DNA of 64,000 bases, taken from Pseudomonas putida W15Oct28 (lineage in GTDB: Bacteria > Pseudomonadota > Gammaproteobacteria > Pseudomonadales > Pseudomonadaceae). A program made the position numbers and the translations under genes. Location of the stretch: positions 1,754-65,753 of the forward strand of contig NZ_JENB01000003.1 in NCBI RefSeq assembly GCF_000708715.2. The letters run 5' to 3'. This document shows, piece after piece, positions 44,421-55,653 of the stretch. The notes beneath the pieces are model-generated. The model saw only the letters and a list, made by a program, of their open reading frames with translations. It ran no database searches and was not told where the DNA came from. The first letter of the stretch is position 1. Each line of letters starts with the position of its first letter.

Positions 44421-45068
44421 ATGGCTTTCCACCGTCTGACCCGTACCCACCCCCGCCTGACCCTCGCAGCCGCAGTCGGCCTTGTCGGCGCCTGGCTGAT
44501 CCCCGCCGGTGACACCGTGCAGCACATACTCGCCGGCTGGAACCTCGGCGTATGGCTGTACCTGCTGCTGGTGATGTACCTCACCTGGGACGCCAGCCCG
44601 GAAAAGGTCCGCAAGGTTGCCCGCGTCGAAGACGAAAACGCAGGCCTGGTCCTGCTCACCGTGTGCATCGCCGCCATCGCCAGCCTTGCCGCGGTCACCC
44701 TGCAACTGGTGTCCAGCAAAGGCCTGGAGGGCACGGCACTGGCCCTGCACTACCTCTACACCGGCCTGACCGTGGCGGGCTCCTGGCTGTTGATCGGCTG
44801 CATCTTCAGCCTGCATTACGCCCGCCTGTTCTATACCGGGCAAAACCATGAACCTCCCCTGCGTTTCGCCGACGGCGAGCGCAACCCGGACTATTGGGAC
44901 TTTCACTACTTCTCGTTCACCATCAGCGTGGCCGTGCAAACCTCGGACGTAGGCGTGGCCGGCAGGCAACTGCGGCGGGTAGTGCTGGCACATTCTCTGG
45001 TGGGTTTCGTGTTCAATACAGCGATCCTGGGGTTCACCATCAACATCGCGGCCGGGCTGCTTGGGTGA
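44421..45068 (+). CDS. DUF1345 membrane protein
   Basis: A 215-residue protein with about five hydrophobic segments. A conserved loop reads [20 protein letters not shown] then QTSDVGV, typical of DUF1345. The function is unknown. No operon partner is visible. An RBS-like GAGGCCC precedes the ATG. Confidence 0.88.
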   Translation: MAFHRLTRTHPRLTLAAAVGLVGAWLIPAGDTVQHILAGWNLGVWLYLLLVMYLTWDASPEKVRKVARVEDENAGLVLLTVCIAAIASLAAVTLQLVSSKGLEGTALALHYLYTGLTVAGSWLLIGCIFSLHYARLFYTGQNHEPPLRFADGERNPDYWDFHYFSFTISVAVQTSDVGVAGRQLRRVVLAHSLVGFVFNTAILGFTINIAAGLLG

Positions 45069-45342
45069 GCGCGCCGCTCGTCCGAAAAACGCTTCGCCGA
45101 AAAGCCATGAGATCTACCTGATTGAAGCGGATAACGGGCGTGATCGTGCGAGGTAAACGTTTGCCTGAAAGCAGCCGCCTCATCGGTAGGGTGACCCGGA
45201 TGTGACCGCTGTCATGGATTGGCACATTTGTCATGTTGGCAGCCGAGAATCGCCCGTGACAGCTGCTATCTTTACATTCCCGGCAGCCGCCATCTGTGTG
45301 GCGGGCTATTCACCATGTCCAGGCACGGACAAGGAGGCAGGC
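45069..45342. other. 274-bp intergenic region, no clear feature
   Basis: This region lies between the DUF1345 and DUF1652 genes on the same strand. It contains a few TGTCAT / TGACAG hexamers but no convincing palindrome or terminator. Confidence 0.4.
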
Positions 45343-45603
45343 ATGAACAAGATGACGTTCCCCAACGCCTGCCAGGTGATGCGCTGGCATTTCCACCCAT
45401 TGGGTTTCGAAGCCACCATGGATGCGCCCCGCAGCATGATCGCGCGGCTGTTCGACCGCGCCACCGGCGAAACCCTGATGGCCATCGCCGGCATACCGTG
45501 TGCCGCAATCATGGCTGCAGCCGATGTGGAGCGCATCATCGAAGCCGTCGAAGCGGAAATGGACGCTTTCATACCCGCCTTCACCTTGCGCAACGCTGTC
45601 TAG
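45343..45603 (+). CDS. DUF1652 small protein
   Basis: An 86-residue protein resembling the pseudomonad DUF1652 family: TFPNACQVMRWHFHPLGFEA and AGIPCAAIMAAADVERIIEA. The function is unknown. AAGGAGG lies six or so bases before the ATG, a near-perfect ribosome-binding site. Its TAG stop shares a CTAG with the stop of the convergent c-di-GMP gene. Confidence 0.82.
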   Translation: MNKMTFPNACQVMRWHFHPLGFEATMDAPRSMIARLFDRATGETLMAIAGIPCAAIMAAADVERIIEAVEAEMDAFIPAFTLRNAV

Positions 45604-47684
45604 CCTGCGGCGCTCTCCTGGCGCAAGCCCTGCAACTTGTCCATGAACTGCTCGGCCGGTACCGGCTGCCCCAGCAGGTAACCTTGCAGCGAATCACAAC
45701 CCAGACGGGTCAGGAAGTCTTGCTGCTTGTCGGTCTCCACCCCTTCGGCAACGATGCGCAGGCCCAGCGCCTGGCCCAATGCCACGATTGCCGAGACAAT
45801 CGCTGCATCGTCACTGTCTTGCTCAAGGTCACGCACGAAGCCACGGTCGATTTTCAGCTCGTTGGCCGGCAGGCGCTTGAGGTACATCAGGCTGGAGTAG
45901 CCGGTGCCAAAATCATCGATGGACAGGTCCACGCCCATGTCGGACAGGCGTTGCAGCACGGTCAGGCTGGCATCGGCGTCGTGCATGGCCGTGGTTTCGG
46001 TAATTTCCAGGGTCAGGCAGTTGGCCGGCAGCCCGTTCTCCTCCAGTGCGCGGGCCACGCTCTCGACCAGCCCGGCATGGCAGAACTGGATGGCCGACAG
46101 GTTCACCGCCATGCGCCAGCCCGCGTGCCCCTGATCCAGCCAATGCCGCATCTGCCGGCAAGCTTCGTCAAGCACCCACTCACCGATCGGGATGATCAGG
46201 CCGGTCTTTTCCGCCAGGCCGATGAAGCGGTCGGGCAGCAACAGGCCGTGCTGCGGGTGTTCCCAACGCAACAACGCCTCGGCACCAATCGGCAGGCAGG
46301 CCTGGGCGTCGAACTTGGGCTGGTAATGCAAACGGAACTGGCGTTGCTCCAGGGCCTGGCGCAGGTCCTGCAGCAGTTGCAACTGCTGGCGTGCGTTGCT
46401 GTTCATCGACACATCAAAGAAGCTATAGCCGTTCTTGCCAGCGCTTTTGGCGTGGTACATGGCGGCATCGGCATTGCGCAGCAGCTCGTGCTGGTCCTGG
46501 CCGTTGCCGGGGTACAGGACGATGCCCAGGCTCGCCGACAACTGCAGGTCATGCTCGGCCACGCGGAATGGCCGTGACACCAGGTTCACCTGCTTGACCG
46601 CCACGTCCATGGCATCGTCGGGCTCTTGCAGCTCTACCAACAGCACGAATTCGTCGCCACCGATACGCGCCAGGGTGTCCTGGCTGTGCAGGTGACCGCG
46701 CAGGCGGGACGCCACTGCCTTGAGCAGCAGGTCGCCGATATGGTGGCCAAATGCATCGTTGACCGGCTTGAAGCCGTCCAGGTCGATGAACATCAGGGCA
46801 AAACAGCCGCCCTGCTCCGCTACCTTGGCGATGGCCTGCTCGATGCGGTCGGCCAGCAAGGTGCGGTTGGGCAAGTCAGTGAGGGTGTCGTGCAGGGCCA
46901 GCTGGGTCAGTTCCTGGTTGGCCAGTGTCAGCGAACGGGCCAGCTCGGCGGTGCGCGCCTCCAGGCGGGCGTCCAGTACCGAGGTCAGCAAGGCCACCGC
47001 CAGCACTGCCAGGGTGGTGATCAGCACCAGGTAGACCAGGCCGTCGCCCTGCAGCCCGCCGCCCAGTGCACCGCAAAAGCTCCCCTCAGGGAAATTCGCC
47101 GCCGCCATGCCGGTGTAGTGCATGCCCACGATGGCAATGCCCATCACCACCGCCGCCAGGCCGCGGATCTGCCGCACATAGGGGGTGTGCTTGCGCAGGC
47201 GGAAGGCGATCCACAACGCCGCCGCCGAAGCGCCCACGGCAATCAGCAGCGAGGCACCGAACAGCGTCGGGTCGTAGTCGATGCCCGGCAACATGCGCAG
47301 CGCAGCCATGCCGGTGTAGTGCATGCAGGCAATGCCGGCGCCCATGATCAGCGCGCCAAAACCCAGTTGCAGGCACGGCAAGCTCGGCTGGCTCACCAGC
47401 CACAGGGCAAAACCCGAGGACAGCACGGCGATCAGCAGCGAGAACGCGGTAAGCGCCAGGTCATAGCCCAGGTCGATGGGTAGGCTGAAAGCGAGCATGC
47501 CGATGAAGTGCATCGACCACACGCCGATGCCCATGGCCAGTGCGCCACCTCCCATCCACAAGTACGACGCCCGCCCCTTGGCGGTGGCAATGCGGCCGGT
47601 CAGGTCAAGGGCGGTATAGGACGCCAGAATCGCCACGCACAGCGAAATCAACACCAGCGAAGAGGAGTAGCTACCGGTCAGCAT
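45600..47684 (-). CDS. mucR: MHYT-GGDEF-EAL c-di-GMP protein (MucR-like)
   Basis: A 694-residue membrane protein. An N-terminal MHYT sensor with about seven helices (1-235) has motif copies at MHFIG (58), MHYTG (121) and MHYTG (188). The GGDEF domain keeps an intact GGDEF at 342-346 and the EAL domain keeps an intact EAL at 469-471, so both cyclase and phosphodiesterase activity are possible. It resembles P. aeruginosa MucR, which tunes c-di-GMP for alginate and biofilm. The ATG at 47684 is preferred over a TTG at 47729. MHYT is proposed to bind copper and sense oxygen, CO or NO. Confidence 0.9.
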   Translation of the reverse strand: MLTGSYSSSLVLISLCVAILASYTALDLTGRIATAKGRASYLWMGGGALAMGIGVWSMHFIGMLAFSLPIDLGYDLALTAFSLLIAVLSSGFALWLVSQPSLPCLQLGFGALIMGAGIACMHYTGMAALRMLPGIDYDPTLFGASLLIAVGASAAALWIAFRLRKHTPYVRQIRGLAAVVMGIAIVGMHYTGMAAANFPEGSFCGALGGGLQGDGLVYLVLITTLAVLAVALLTSVLDARLEARTAELARSLTLANQELTQLALHDTLTDLPNRTLLADRIEQAIAKVAEQGGCFALMFIDLDGFKPVNDAFGHHIGDLLLKAVASRLRGHLHSQDTLARIGGDEFVLLVELQEPDDAMDVAVKQVNLVSRPFRVAEHDLQLSASLGIVLYPGNGQDQHELLRNADAAMYHAKSAGKNGYSFFDVSMNSNARQQLQLLQDLRQALEQRQFRLHYQPKFDAQACLPIGAEALLRWEHPQHGLLLPDRFIGLAEKTGLIIPIGEWVLDEACRQMRHWLDQGHAGWRMAVNLSAIQFCHAGLVESVARALEENGLPANCLTLEITETTAMHDADASLTVLQRLSDMGVDLSIDDFGTGYSSLMYLKRLPANELKIDRGFVRDLEQDSDDAAIVSAIVALGQALGLRIVAEGVETDKQQDFLTRLGCDSLQGYLLGQPVPAEQFMDKLQGLRQESAAG

Positions 47685-47816
47685 TGGGAATTCCAGCGAC
47701 GGGACAGGGGGCCCGGCAAAAGCTGACAATTGTACTCAAGCTTAGGCGAAACGCACGGGGTTTTTGCGAATGGGAATGGATCCAATGCAAGCCCTAAGCA
47801 GATCTGTGGCGTACTT

Positions 47817-47948
47817 TGTGGGAGCGGCCTTGCCGGGGCGCCGGACCGGTCGGAAAGGGCTGCGAAGCAGCCCCGGCAATATTGATGTTTGTGCGGATAA
47901 TCTGGGGCCGCTTCGCGGCCCTTTCGCGACACAAGGCCGCTCCCACAA
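47817..47948. repeat. Hybrid paired REP with GACCGGTC arm (second copy)
   Basis: The left copy carries the variant CCGGGGCGCCGGACCGGTCG segment after GGAGCGGCCTTG. The right copy is the standard GCGACACAAGGCCGCTCCCA type. It has the same hybrid make-up as 44219-44350 in the opposite orientation. Confidence 0.85.
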
Positions 47949-47963
47949 AAGCGGGCGTTTACT

Positions 47964-49454
47964 TTAGTCCTGCTCGGCAAAGGCTTGTTCGGCATCCCAG
48001 CCGCCGCCCAGCGCGGCAACCAGTTGCACACTGGCCACCAGGCGCCCTTGCAGCAGGTTCAACACGCTGCGCTCGTTGCTCAGCGCCGTGGTCTGCACGT
48101 TGACCACGTCCAGGTAGCCAATCAGCCCCGCGCGGTACTGGTTCTCGGTCAGGCGCAGCGACTCGCGGGCGGCGTCCAGCGCTTCCTGGCGCACCACCGC
48201 TTCATCGCCATACACCTTCAACTGCACCAGCAGGTTTTCCACTTCCTTGAAACCGTCCAGCACGGTCTGGCGGTACTGCGCCACGGTCTGGTCATACACC
48301 GCCACCGTGCGGTCCACCTCGGCGCTGCGCTTGCCGGCGTCGAACAGGGTCAGCGCCAGCTGCGGGCCTACCGACCAGTAGCGGTTGGGCAGCTCGATCC
48401 AGTTGCTGAAACTGCTGCTGGAATAACCACCACTCATGCTCAGGCTGAGGTCAGGGAAGTACGCTGCCCGCGACACGCCGATATTGGCGTTGGCCGCCAT
48501 CACGTTGCGTTCGGCAGCTGCGATGTCCGGCCGACGCTCCAGCAGCTGCGAAGGCAGCGAAACCGGAATTTGCGGCAACGCCGGAATGGCCTTGCTGTCA
48601 GCCAGGGCAAAGTCGGCCGGGGTCTTGCCCAGCAGCACGGCAATGGCGTTTTCGAATTGCGCACGCTGCCAGATCAGGTCGATCAAATCCGCCTGGGTGC
48701 TCTTCAGCTGGGTACGCGCCTGTGCCACGGCATCCGGGCCAGAGACACCAGCGCGGTACTGGTTTTCGGTCATTCGCAACGAGCGCTCATAGGCCGCCAC
48801 GGTGGCTTCCAGCAGACGCTTCTGCTCATCGATAACCCGCAATTGCAGGTAGTTCTGCACCAGCTCCGATTGCTGGCTCAAGCGGATCGACGCGAGGTCG
48901 GCGAGGCTGGCTTCGGCACTGGCCTCATTGGCATTCATGGTTTCGCGCAGCTTGCCCCACAAGTCGATCTCCCAGCTCACACCGAGCTGGGCGTTGTAGG
49001 TGTTGCGAATGCCACTGCTGTTATTGGACAAGCTGGAACTGGAGCTGCCGGTACCCTGGGCAGAGCGGTTCTTGCCGGCGCTCAGGTCCAGGCTGGGGAA
49101 CAGCGCCGCACGGCTGCTGCGCACCAGCGCCTGGGCCTGGCGGTACTGGGCTTCTGACTGCGCCACCGTCTGGTTGCTGCGGTTCAGTTCTTCAACCAGC
49201 GCATTCAGCCCGGCATCGCCGTAGATTTCCCACCAGGCGCCGCGGGCGATGGCATCTGACGGCGTGGCCTGGCTCCAGCCTTCGGCGTGCTTGAACTGCG
49301 CCGCCGGGCTGTTCAGCTCGGGGCGGTGGTAGTCCGGGCTCAGGGTACAGGCGCTGAGCAAGGCCACGCACAACCCGGCGCCGAGCAGGCGCGAGCCACG
49401 CCCACGGGTCAGCGCTTGCAGCGCACGGTGAAGTGGGGTCTGGGCAAAAGTCAT
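47964..49454 (-). CDS. opmB: NodT-family outer-membrane efflux lipoprotein (OpmB)
   Basis: A 496-residue outer-membrane factor. A lipoprotein signal ends at Cys36 (LLSACTLSP). Two OEP repeats follow, with long helices (for example NQTVAQSEAQYRQAQALVRS and YDQTVAQYRQTVLDGFKEVENLL). It forms the TolC-like exit duct for the three-gene RND pump upstream. The ATG at 49454 overlaps the muxC stop (ATGA), which supports this start and coupling. It is the last gene of the operon. Confidence 0.93.
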   Translation of the reverse strand: MTFAQTPLHRALQALTRGRGSRLLGAGLCVALLSACTLSPDYHRPELNSPAAQFKHAEGWSQATPSDAIARGAWWEIYGDAGLNALVEELNRSNQTVAQSEAQYRQAQALVRSSRAALFPSLDLSAGKNRSAQGTGSSSSSLSNNSSGIRNTYNAQLGVSWEIDLWGKLRETMNANEASAEASLADLASIRLSQQSELVQNYLQLRVIDEQKRLLEATVAAYERSLRMTENQYRAGVSGPDAVAQARTQLKSTQADLIDLIWQRAQFENAIAVLLGKTPADFALADSKAIPALPQIPVSLPSQLLERRPDIAAAERNVMAANANIGVSRAAYFPDLSLSMSGGYSSSSFSNWIELPNRYWSVGPQLALTLFDAGKRSAEVDRTVAVYDQTVAQYRQTVLDGFKEVENLLVQLKVYGDEAVVRQEALDAARESLRLTENQYRAGLIGYLDVVNVQTTALSNERSVLNLLQGRLVASVQLVAALGGGWDAEQAFAEQD

Positions 49455-52400
49455 AGCGGGGTTTCCAGGGCGGCGTCGGTGCGCACGCCGCGCCAACGGT
49501 TGAAACGGTGGCGCAGGCGGTCCAGGTACAGGTAGACAACCGGCGTCGTGTAAAGGGTGAGGACCTGGCTGAACACCAGGCCACCGATGATGGTCAGGCC
49601 CAGCGGCTGGCGCATTTCCGCACCTTCGGCATGGCTCAGCAGCAGCGGCAAGGCGCCAAGGATGGCGGCCAGGGTGGTCATCAAGATTGGTCGCAGGCGC
49701 AGCAGGCAGGCCCGGCGGATCGACTCTTCCGGCGACATGCCCTGATGGCGCTCCAGCTGCAAGGCCAGGTCGATCATCAAAATGGCGTTCTTCTTCACCA
49801 CACCGATCAGCAGGAACAGCCCCAGTAGCGAGATCAGGCTGAATTCGCCACCGGTAACGTAAAGGGTCAGCAAGGCACCGACGCCTGCCGAAGGCAGTGT
49901 CGAGAGAATGGTCAGCGGGTGGATGTAGCTTTCATAAAGAATGCCCAGCACCAGATAGACCAACACCAACGCGCCAAGAATCATGAACGGCTGGCCTTCC
50001 TGAGTCTTGGCAAAGGCATCGGCCGTACCGCCCAGCTTGGCGATCACGTCCTCGGGCAGGCCCAGCTTGGCCACCGCACGTTCAAGCGCCGCCATGGCCT
50101 GGTCGGGGCTGTAGCCTTCGGCAACGTCAAAGGCGATGTCTTCCGAGGCGAACTGGCCTTCGTGGCTGACCCGGTCGTTGGCCAGGCTGTTTTCATAGTG
50201 GGCGATGGTCGACAGCGGTACACGGGCGCCGTCGGCAGTAATCACTTGCACCTGCTCCAGCGTGCTCGGGTCCCAGGCGTATTTGGGGTTGATCTCCAGC
50301 ACCACCTGGTACTGGTTGAGGCTGTCGTAGATGGTGGAAATCTGACGCTGGCTGTAGGCGTTGTTCAACACCGAGGTGACCATGTCCATATCGATGCCCA
50401 GGCGCTTGGCCTGGTCACGGTCGACCACCAGTGTCACCTGCTGGGTACCGGAACCGTCACGGGCGTCGATGGCGGTCAGCTCCGGCAGTGCACGCAGCGC
50501 CGCAACCACCTTGGGGAACCACTGGCGCAATGCCGCCAGGTCGCCGCTCTGCAGGGTATACAGGTACTGCGACGAGCTCTGGTCACGCCCACCGCCACCC
50601 AGTTGCAGGTCCTGGTCGGCCATCAGGAACAGCCGACCTCCGGGCACTTTGGGCATTTCCTTGCGCAGGCGCTCGATCACCTTCTGCGCGTCGATCTTGC
50701 GCTCGTTGATCGGCTTCAGGCGCACCAGCACCATGGCGTTGTTGGTGCCGCTGTTGCCTCCGATGAACCCGGCAACGCTCTGCACTGCCGGGTCGGCCAG
50801 CAAGGCGCGGCGGTAGATTTCCATTTTCGGCTGCATCACGCTGAACGACAGGCCATCGTCACCGCGGATGAAGCCCATCAGCTGGCCGGTGTCCTGCTGC
50901 GGCATCAGCGTCTTGGGCACCACCACGTAGAGGGCGATGTTGATACCAATGGTCGCCAGCAGGCTGAGCAGGGTCAGGCGCTTGTGGCGCAGGACCCAGC
51001 CCAGGCTACGGTCATAGGCGTTGACCATGCGCTGGTGCACTTTGTCGCTCCAGCGCTGCACGCGGGTCTGCTCGGCCTGGTGTGGTTTGAGCCAGCGGGC
51101 ACACAGCATCGGCGTGAGGGTAAGCGATACCACCAGCGACACGATGATCGCCGCCGCCAGTGTGATCGAGAACTCCTGGAACAGGTTGCGCACGATGCCG
51201 CCCATGAACAGGATGGAGACGAATACCGCCACCAGCGACACGTTCATCGACAACAAGGTGAAGCCCACTTCCTTGGCCCCCAGGAAAGCCGCCTTCATCG
51301 GCGGCTGGCCGTCCTCGATGTGCCGCGAGATGTTCTCCAGCACCACGATGGCGTCGTCCACCACCAGGCCAGTGGCGAGGATCAAGGCCATCAGCGACAG
51401 GTTGTTGAGCGAGAAGCCGCACAGGTACATGACCGCGAAAGTGCCCACCAGCGACACTGGCACTGCCAGGCTGGGGATCAACGAGGCGCGCAGGCTGCCG
51501 AGGAACAGGTACACCACCAGGATCACCAGCACCACAGCGATCAGCAGGGTGTGTTCGGCCTCCTTGAGGGTGGCCTTGATCACCGGCGAGCGGTCCATTG
51601 CCACGTTCAGTTGCACATTGGCCGGCAGCAACGACTGCAGGGCTGGCAACTGTGCCTTGATCTGGTCGACCGTTTCGATGATGTTGGCACCGGTCTGGCG
51701 GTTGACCACCAGCAGCACTGCGCTCTGGTCATTGAAGAAACCACTGTTGTAGCGGTTCTCCACACCATCGGTAATGGTCGCCACGTCGGACAGGCGCAGG
51801 ATGGTGCCGTTCTGCTGGCGGATCACCACCGGCTCGTAATCCTTGGCGCTTTCCAACTGGTCGTTGGCCCTCACCTGCCAGTTGCGCTCGGCGTCCTCGA
51901 CAAAGCCCATGGGCCGGCGCTGGTTGGCGTTGGCCACGGCAGTGCGCACATCGTCCAGCGACACGCCGTACTGGTTGAGCAATTGCGGCTCGACAGCAAT
52001 GCGCACTGCCGGCAGCGAACTGCCGCCGATCTGCACCTCGCCTACCCCCGATACCTGGGCCAGGCTCTGCGACAGGATGGTGTCGGCCAGGTCGTACAGC
52101 TGGCCTTTCTGCAACACGTCCGACGTCAGCGACAGCACCATGATCGGTGCTTGCGACGGGTTGATCTTCTTGTAAGTGGGCATGCTGCGCATGCCGCTGG
52201 GCAGCAGGTTACGGGTGGCGTTGATCGCTGCCTGCACCTCGCGCGCCGCGCCGTCGATGTCGCGGCCCATCTCGAAGCCGATGATGACCCGCGTGGAGCC
52301 CTGGTTGGAGCTGCTGGTCAACGTGGTCACGCCGGCGATGCTGCCCAGCTTGCGCTCCAGTGGCGTGGCCACGGTGGAGGCCATGACCTCGGGGCTGGCG

Positions 52401-52558
52401 CCGGACAGGTTGGCCGATACCACGATGACCGGGAAGTCCATCTGTGGCAGCGGTGACACGGGCAAAAGGCCGAAGCTGACCCCGCCCAGCAGCATGATCG
52501 CCAGGCTCAGCAGCATGGTCGCTACCGGGCGCCGGATAAAAGGACCGGACAGGTTCAT
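49451..52558 (-). CDS. muxC: RND efflux pump permease MuxC/MdtC-type
   Basis: A 1035-residue RND transporter with 12 helices and two large periplasmic loops. The proton-relay Asp pair is in [14 protein letters not shown] (about residue 407). The N terminus [20 protein letters not shown] and the [25 protein letters not shown] segment are typical. It works with MuxB as a hetero-trimeric pump. ATGA overlaps join it to muxB upstream and opmB downstream. The homologous P. aeruginosa pump exports novobiocin, aztreonam and macrolides (established for that species, not shown here). Confidence 0.93.
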   Translation of the reverse strand: MNLSGPFIRRPVATMLLSLAIMLLGGVSFGLLPVSPLPQMDFPVIVVSANLSGASPEVMASTVATPLERKLGSIAGVTTLTSSSNQGSTRVIIGFEMGRDIDGAAREVQAAINATRNLLPSGMRSMPTYKKINPSQAPIMVLSLTSDVLQKGQLYDLADTILSQSLAQVSGVGEVQIGGSSLPAVRIAVEPQLLNQYGVSLDDVRTAVANANQRRPMGFVEDAERNWQVRANDQLESAKDYEPVVIRQQNGTILRLSDVATITDGVENRYNSGFFNDQSAVLLVVNRQTGANIIETVDQIKAQLPALQSLLPANVQLNVAMDRSPVIKATLKEAEHTLLIAVVLVILVVYLFLGSLRASLIPSLAVPVSLVGTFAVMYLCGFSLNNLSLMALILATGLVVDDAIVVLENISRHIEDGQPPMKAAFLGAKEVGFTLLSMNVSLVAVFVSILFMGGIVRNLFQEFSITLAAAIIVSLVVSLTLTPMLCARWLKPHQAEQTRVQRWSDKVHQRMVNAYDRSLGWVLRHKRLTLLSLLATIGINIALYVVVPKTLMPQQDTGQLMGFIRGDDGLSFSVMQPKMEIYRRALLADPAVQSVAGFIGGNSGTNNAMVLVRLKPINERKIDAQKVIERLRKEMPKVPGGRLFLMADQDLQLGGGGRDQSSSQYLYTLQSGDLAALRQWFPKVVAALRALPELTAIDARDGSGTQQVTLVVDRDQAKRLGIDMDMVTSVLNNAYSQRQISTIYDSLNQYQVVLEINPKYAWDPSTLEQVQVITADGARVPLSTIAHYENSLANDRVSHEGQFASEDIAFDVAEGYSPDQAMAALERAVAKLGLPEDVIAKLGGTADAFAKTQEGQPFMILGALVLVYLVLGILYESYIHPLTILSTLPSAGVGALLTLYVTGGEFSLISLLGLFLLIGVVKKNAILMIDLALQLERHQGMSPEESIRRACLLRLRPILMTTLAAILGALPLLLSHAEGAEMRQPLGLTIIGGLVFSQVLTLYTTPVVYLYLDRLRHRFNRWRGVRTDAALETPL

Positions 52559-55500
52559 GCCTCGGCCTGCTTCACGTCAGTGGCCGGGCGCCAGCGGCGG
52601 GCCAGGCGGTCGAAGTACAGGTAGATGACCGGGGTGGTGAACAGTGTCAGCACCTGGCTGACCAGCAACCCGCCGACCATCACCAGGCCCAGCGGCTGGC
52701 GCAGCTCGGCGCCGGAGCCGGTGGCGAGCATCAGCGGCACCGCACCGAACAGCGCGGCCAACGTGGTCATCAGGATCGGCCGGAAGCGCAGCAGCGCCGC
52801 CTGGTAGATCGCATCGCGCGGGCTCATGCCCTGGTGGCGCTCGGCCTCGAGGGCGAAGTCGATCATCATGATCGCGTTCTTCTTGACGATACCGATCAGC
52901 AGGATGATGCCGATGATGGCAATCATGCCCAGGTCGTTGCCGCTTATAAGCAAGGCCAGCAAGGCCCCCACCGCCGCCGACGGCAGAGTCGAGAGGATGG
53001 TCACCGGGTGAATGTAGCTTTCGTACAGCACGCCCAGCACGATGTACATGGTCACCACCGCCGCCAGAATCAGCAGCAAGGTGCTGGACAGCGACGCCTG
53101 GAAGGCCTCCGCCGCGCCCTGGAAGCGGGTTTGCACCCCCAGCGGCATGCCGATGTCCTTCTGCACCTGCTCGATCACCTGCACCGCCTCGCCCAGCGAT
53201 GCACCGTGGCCCAGGTTGAACGACAGGGTCACTGCCGGGAACTGGCCGAGATGGGAAATGGCCAGCTGGGCCTGGCGCTGCTCGATGCGCGCCAGCGCCG
53301 ACAGCCGCACCTGGCCGCCATCGGCGGCCTTGACGTGGATCGACTCCAGCGCCTGCGGGCCGATGACTGCCGCGTCTTTGGACTGCAGCACCACGCGGTA
53401 CTGGCTGGCCTGGGTGTAGATGGTCGAGATTTGCCGCTGGCCGAAGGCGTCGTACAGGGCGTTGGTGATCTGCGACACGTTGATGCCCAAGCGGCTGGCC
53501 ATGTCACGGTCGATCACCAGGTACACCTGCAGGCCCTTGTCCTGCAGGTCACTGGCCACGTCGGCCAGTTCCGGGCGCTGCTGCAGCGCCTGCACCAGCT
53601 TGCCGCTCCACTGCGCCAGCAGGTCGGCGTCCGGCGATGACAGGCTGAACTGGTACTGGGTACGGCTGACCCGGTCCTCGATGCTCAGGTCCTGCACCGG
53701 CTGCATGAACAGGCGGATGCCCACCAGCCGATCGACTTGCGGCTGCAGGCGGCTGATCACCTCGCTGGCGGTGACGTCGCGCTCGCCGTGCGGCTTGAGG
53801 TTGATCAGCAGGCGGCCGCTGTTGAGCGTGGCGTTGTCGCCATCGACGCCAATGTAGGACGACAGGCTCTGCACGGCAGGGTCCTGCAGGATCACCTTGC
53901 TCAGTGCCTGCTGGCGCTCGCTCATGGCAGCGAACGAAGTGGACTGCGGCGCTTCGGAAATGCCCTGGATCACCCCGGTGTCCTGCACCGGGAAGAAGCC
54001 CTTGGGCACCACCATGTACAGGAATACGGTCAGCACCAGGCTGCCCACGGCCACCAGCAGGGTCAGCGGCTGGTGCTTGAGTACCCACTGAAGGGCGTTG
54101 CCGTAGTGCTTGATCAGCCAGTCGATCCAGGCGCCGCTGGCGCGGTAGAAGCGGCTTTGTTCCTCTTGCTTGGGCTCGCGCTTGAGTAGGCGCGCGCACA
54201 TCATCGGCGTCAGGGTCAGCGACACCACCAGGGAAATCAGAATGGCCACTGCCAGGGTGATGGCGAACTCGCGGAACAGGCGGCCGACCACGTCAGCCAT
54301 GAACAGCAGCGGGATCAGTACCGCAATCAGCGAGAAGGTCAGCGAAATCAGGGTGAAGCCGATTTGCCGGGCGCCTTTGAGCGCTGCCTGCATGGGCGTC
54401 TCGCCCTCTTCGATGTGCCGGGAGATGTTCTCCAGCATGACGATGGCGTCGTCGACCACAAAGCCTGTGGCAATGGTCAGGGCCATCAGCGTCAGGTTGT
54501 TCACCGAGAAACCGGCCAGGTACATCACGCCGAAGGTGCCGATCAGCGACAGCGGCACGGCAATCGACGGGATGAGGGTGGCACTGAAGCGGCGCAGGAA
54601 GACGAAGGTGACCATCACCACCAGGACGATGGCGATCAGCAGTTCGTGCTGCACGTCCTTGACCGCAGCACGAATGGTCTGGGTGCGGTCGGTCAGTACC
54701 GACACATCGAGGCCCGCCGGCAGGTTGTCGGTGATCGACGGCAACAGTTCCTTGATGCGGTCGACCACTTCGATGACGTTGGCGCCTGGCTGGCGCTGGA
54801 TGTTCAGCAGCACCGCGTGGTTTTCGTTGGCCCAGGCGGCCAGGCGCTCGTTTTCTGCACCATCGACGATTTCGGCCACATCTTTCAGACGCAGCGGCGC
54901 ACCGTTGGTGTAGGCCAGGATCAGGTTGGCGTATTCCTCGGGGGAACGCAGCTGGTCATTGGCATCGAGCATCGACACCCGGGTGGGGCCATCGAAATTG
55001 CCCTTGGGCTGGTTGACGTTCGAGGCACCGATCAGCGTGCGCACGTCATCCAGGTTCAGGCCGTTCGCGGCCAGGGCATCGACGTTGACCTTGATGCGTA
55101 CGGCCTGGCGCTGGCCGCCGGCAATGCTGACCATGCCTACGCCGCTGATCTGCGCGAGCTTTTGCGCCACGCGGGTATCGACCAGGTCGTTGAGCTTGGG
55201 CAGCGGCATGGTCTTGCTGGAAATGGCCAGGGTCAGCACCGGGGTGTCGGCCGGGTTGACCTTGTTGTACACCGGCGGTGCCGGCAGGTCGCTGGGCAGC
55301 AGGTTGCTGGCGGCGTTGATCGCGGCCTGCACCTGTTGCTCGGCAACGTCCATGTTCATGTCAAGGTTGAAGCGCAGGGTCAGCACCGAGGCCCCGCCGG
55401 AGCTGGTCGAGGCCATCTGGCTCAAGCCCGGCATCTGGCCGAACTGGCGCTCCAGCGGGGCTGTGACGGCACTGGTCATGACCTGCGGGCTGGCGCCGGG

Positions 55501-55653
55501 GTACAGGGTCATGACGCGGATGGTCGGGTAATCCACCTGCGGCAAAGCGGATACCGGCAGCAGCTTGTAGGCGATCAGGCCGGCCAGGACGATGGCCAGC
55601 ATGCTCAGCGTGGTGGCGACCGGCCGCAGGATGAACAGACGCGAGAGGTTCAT
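52555..55653 (-). CDS. muxB: RND efflux pump permease MuxB/MdtB-type
   Basis: A 1032-residue RND transporter. The helix-4 Asp pair is in [14 protein letters not shown], and [25 protein letters not shown] lies in the N-terminal loop. Two tandem RND permease genes after one adaptor are the mark of MdtABC/MuxABC systems. It overlaps muxC and muxA by four bases each. Confidence 0.93.
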   Translation of the reverse strand: MNLSRLFILRPVATTLSMLAIVLAGLIAYKLLPVSALPQVDYPTIRVMTLYPGASPQVMTSAVTAPLERQFGQMPGLSQMASTSSGGASVLTLRFNLDMNMDVAEQQVQAAINAASNLLPSDLPAPPVYNKVNPADTPVLTLAISSKTMPLPKLNDLVDTRVAQKLAQISGVGMVSIAGGQRQAVRIKVNVDALAANGLNLDDVRTLIGASNVNQPKGNFDGPTRVSMLDANDQLRSPEEYANLILAYTNGAPLRLKDVAEIVDGAENERLAAWANENHAVLLNIQRQPGANVIEVVDRIKELLPSITDNLPAGLDVSVLTDRTQTIRAAVKDVQHELLIAIVLVVMVTFVFLRRFSATLIPSIAVPLSLIGTFGVMYLAGFSVNNLTLMALTIATGFVVDDAIVMLENISRHIEEGETPMQAALKGARQIGFTLISLTFSLIAVLIPLLFMADVVGRLFREFAITLAVAILISLVVSLTLTPMMCARLLKREPKQEEQSRFYRASGAWIDWLIKHYGNALQWVLKHQPLTLLVAVGSLVLTVFLYMVVPKGFFPVQDTGVIQGISEAPQSTSFAAMSERQQALSKVILQDPAVQSLSSYIGVDGDNATLNSGRLLINLKPHGERDVTASEVISRLQPQVDRLVGIRLFMQPVQDLSIEDRVSRTQYQFSLSSPDADLLAQWSGKLVQALQQRPELADVASDLQDKGLQVYLVIDRDMASRLGINVSQITNALYDAFGQRQISTIYTQASQYRVVLQSKDAAVIGPQALESIHVKAADGGQVRLSALARIEQRQAQLAISHLGQFPAVTLSFNLGHGASLGEAVQVIEQVQKDIGMPLGVQTRFQGAAEAFQASLSSTLLLILAAVVTMYIVLGVLYESYIHPVTILSTLPSAAVGALLALLISGNDLGMIAIIGIILLIGIVKKNAIMMIDFALEAERHQGMSPRDAIYQAALLRFRPILMTTLAALFGAVPLMLATGSGAELRQPLGLVMVGGLLVSQVLTLFTTPVIYLYFDRLARRWRPATDVKQAEA

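Noticed and set aside
49919..52456. 845-codon plus-strand open frame opposite muxC
   Set aside because: Antisense shadow with very high His and Gln; the RND protein on the other strand is complete.
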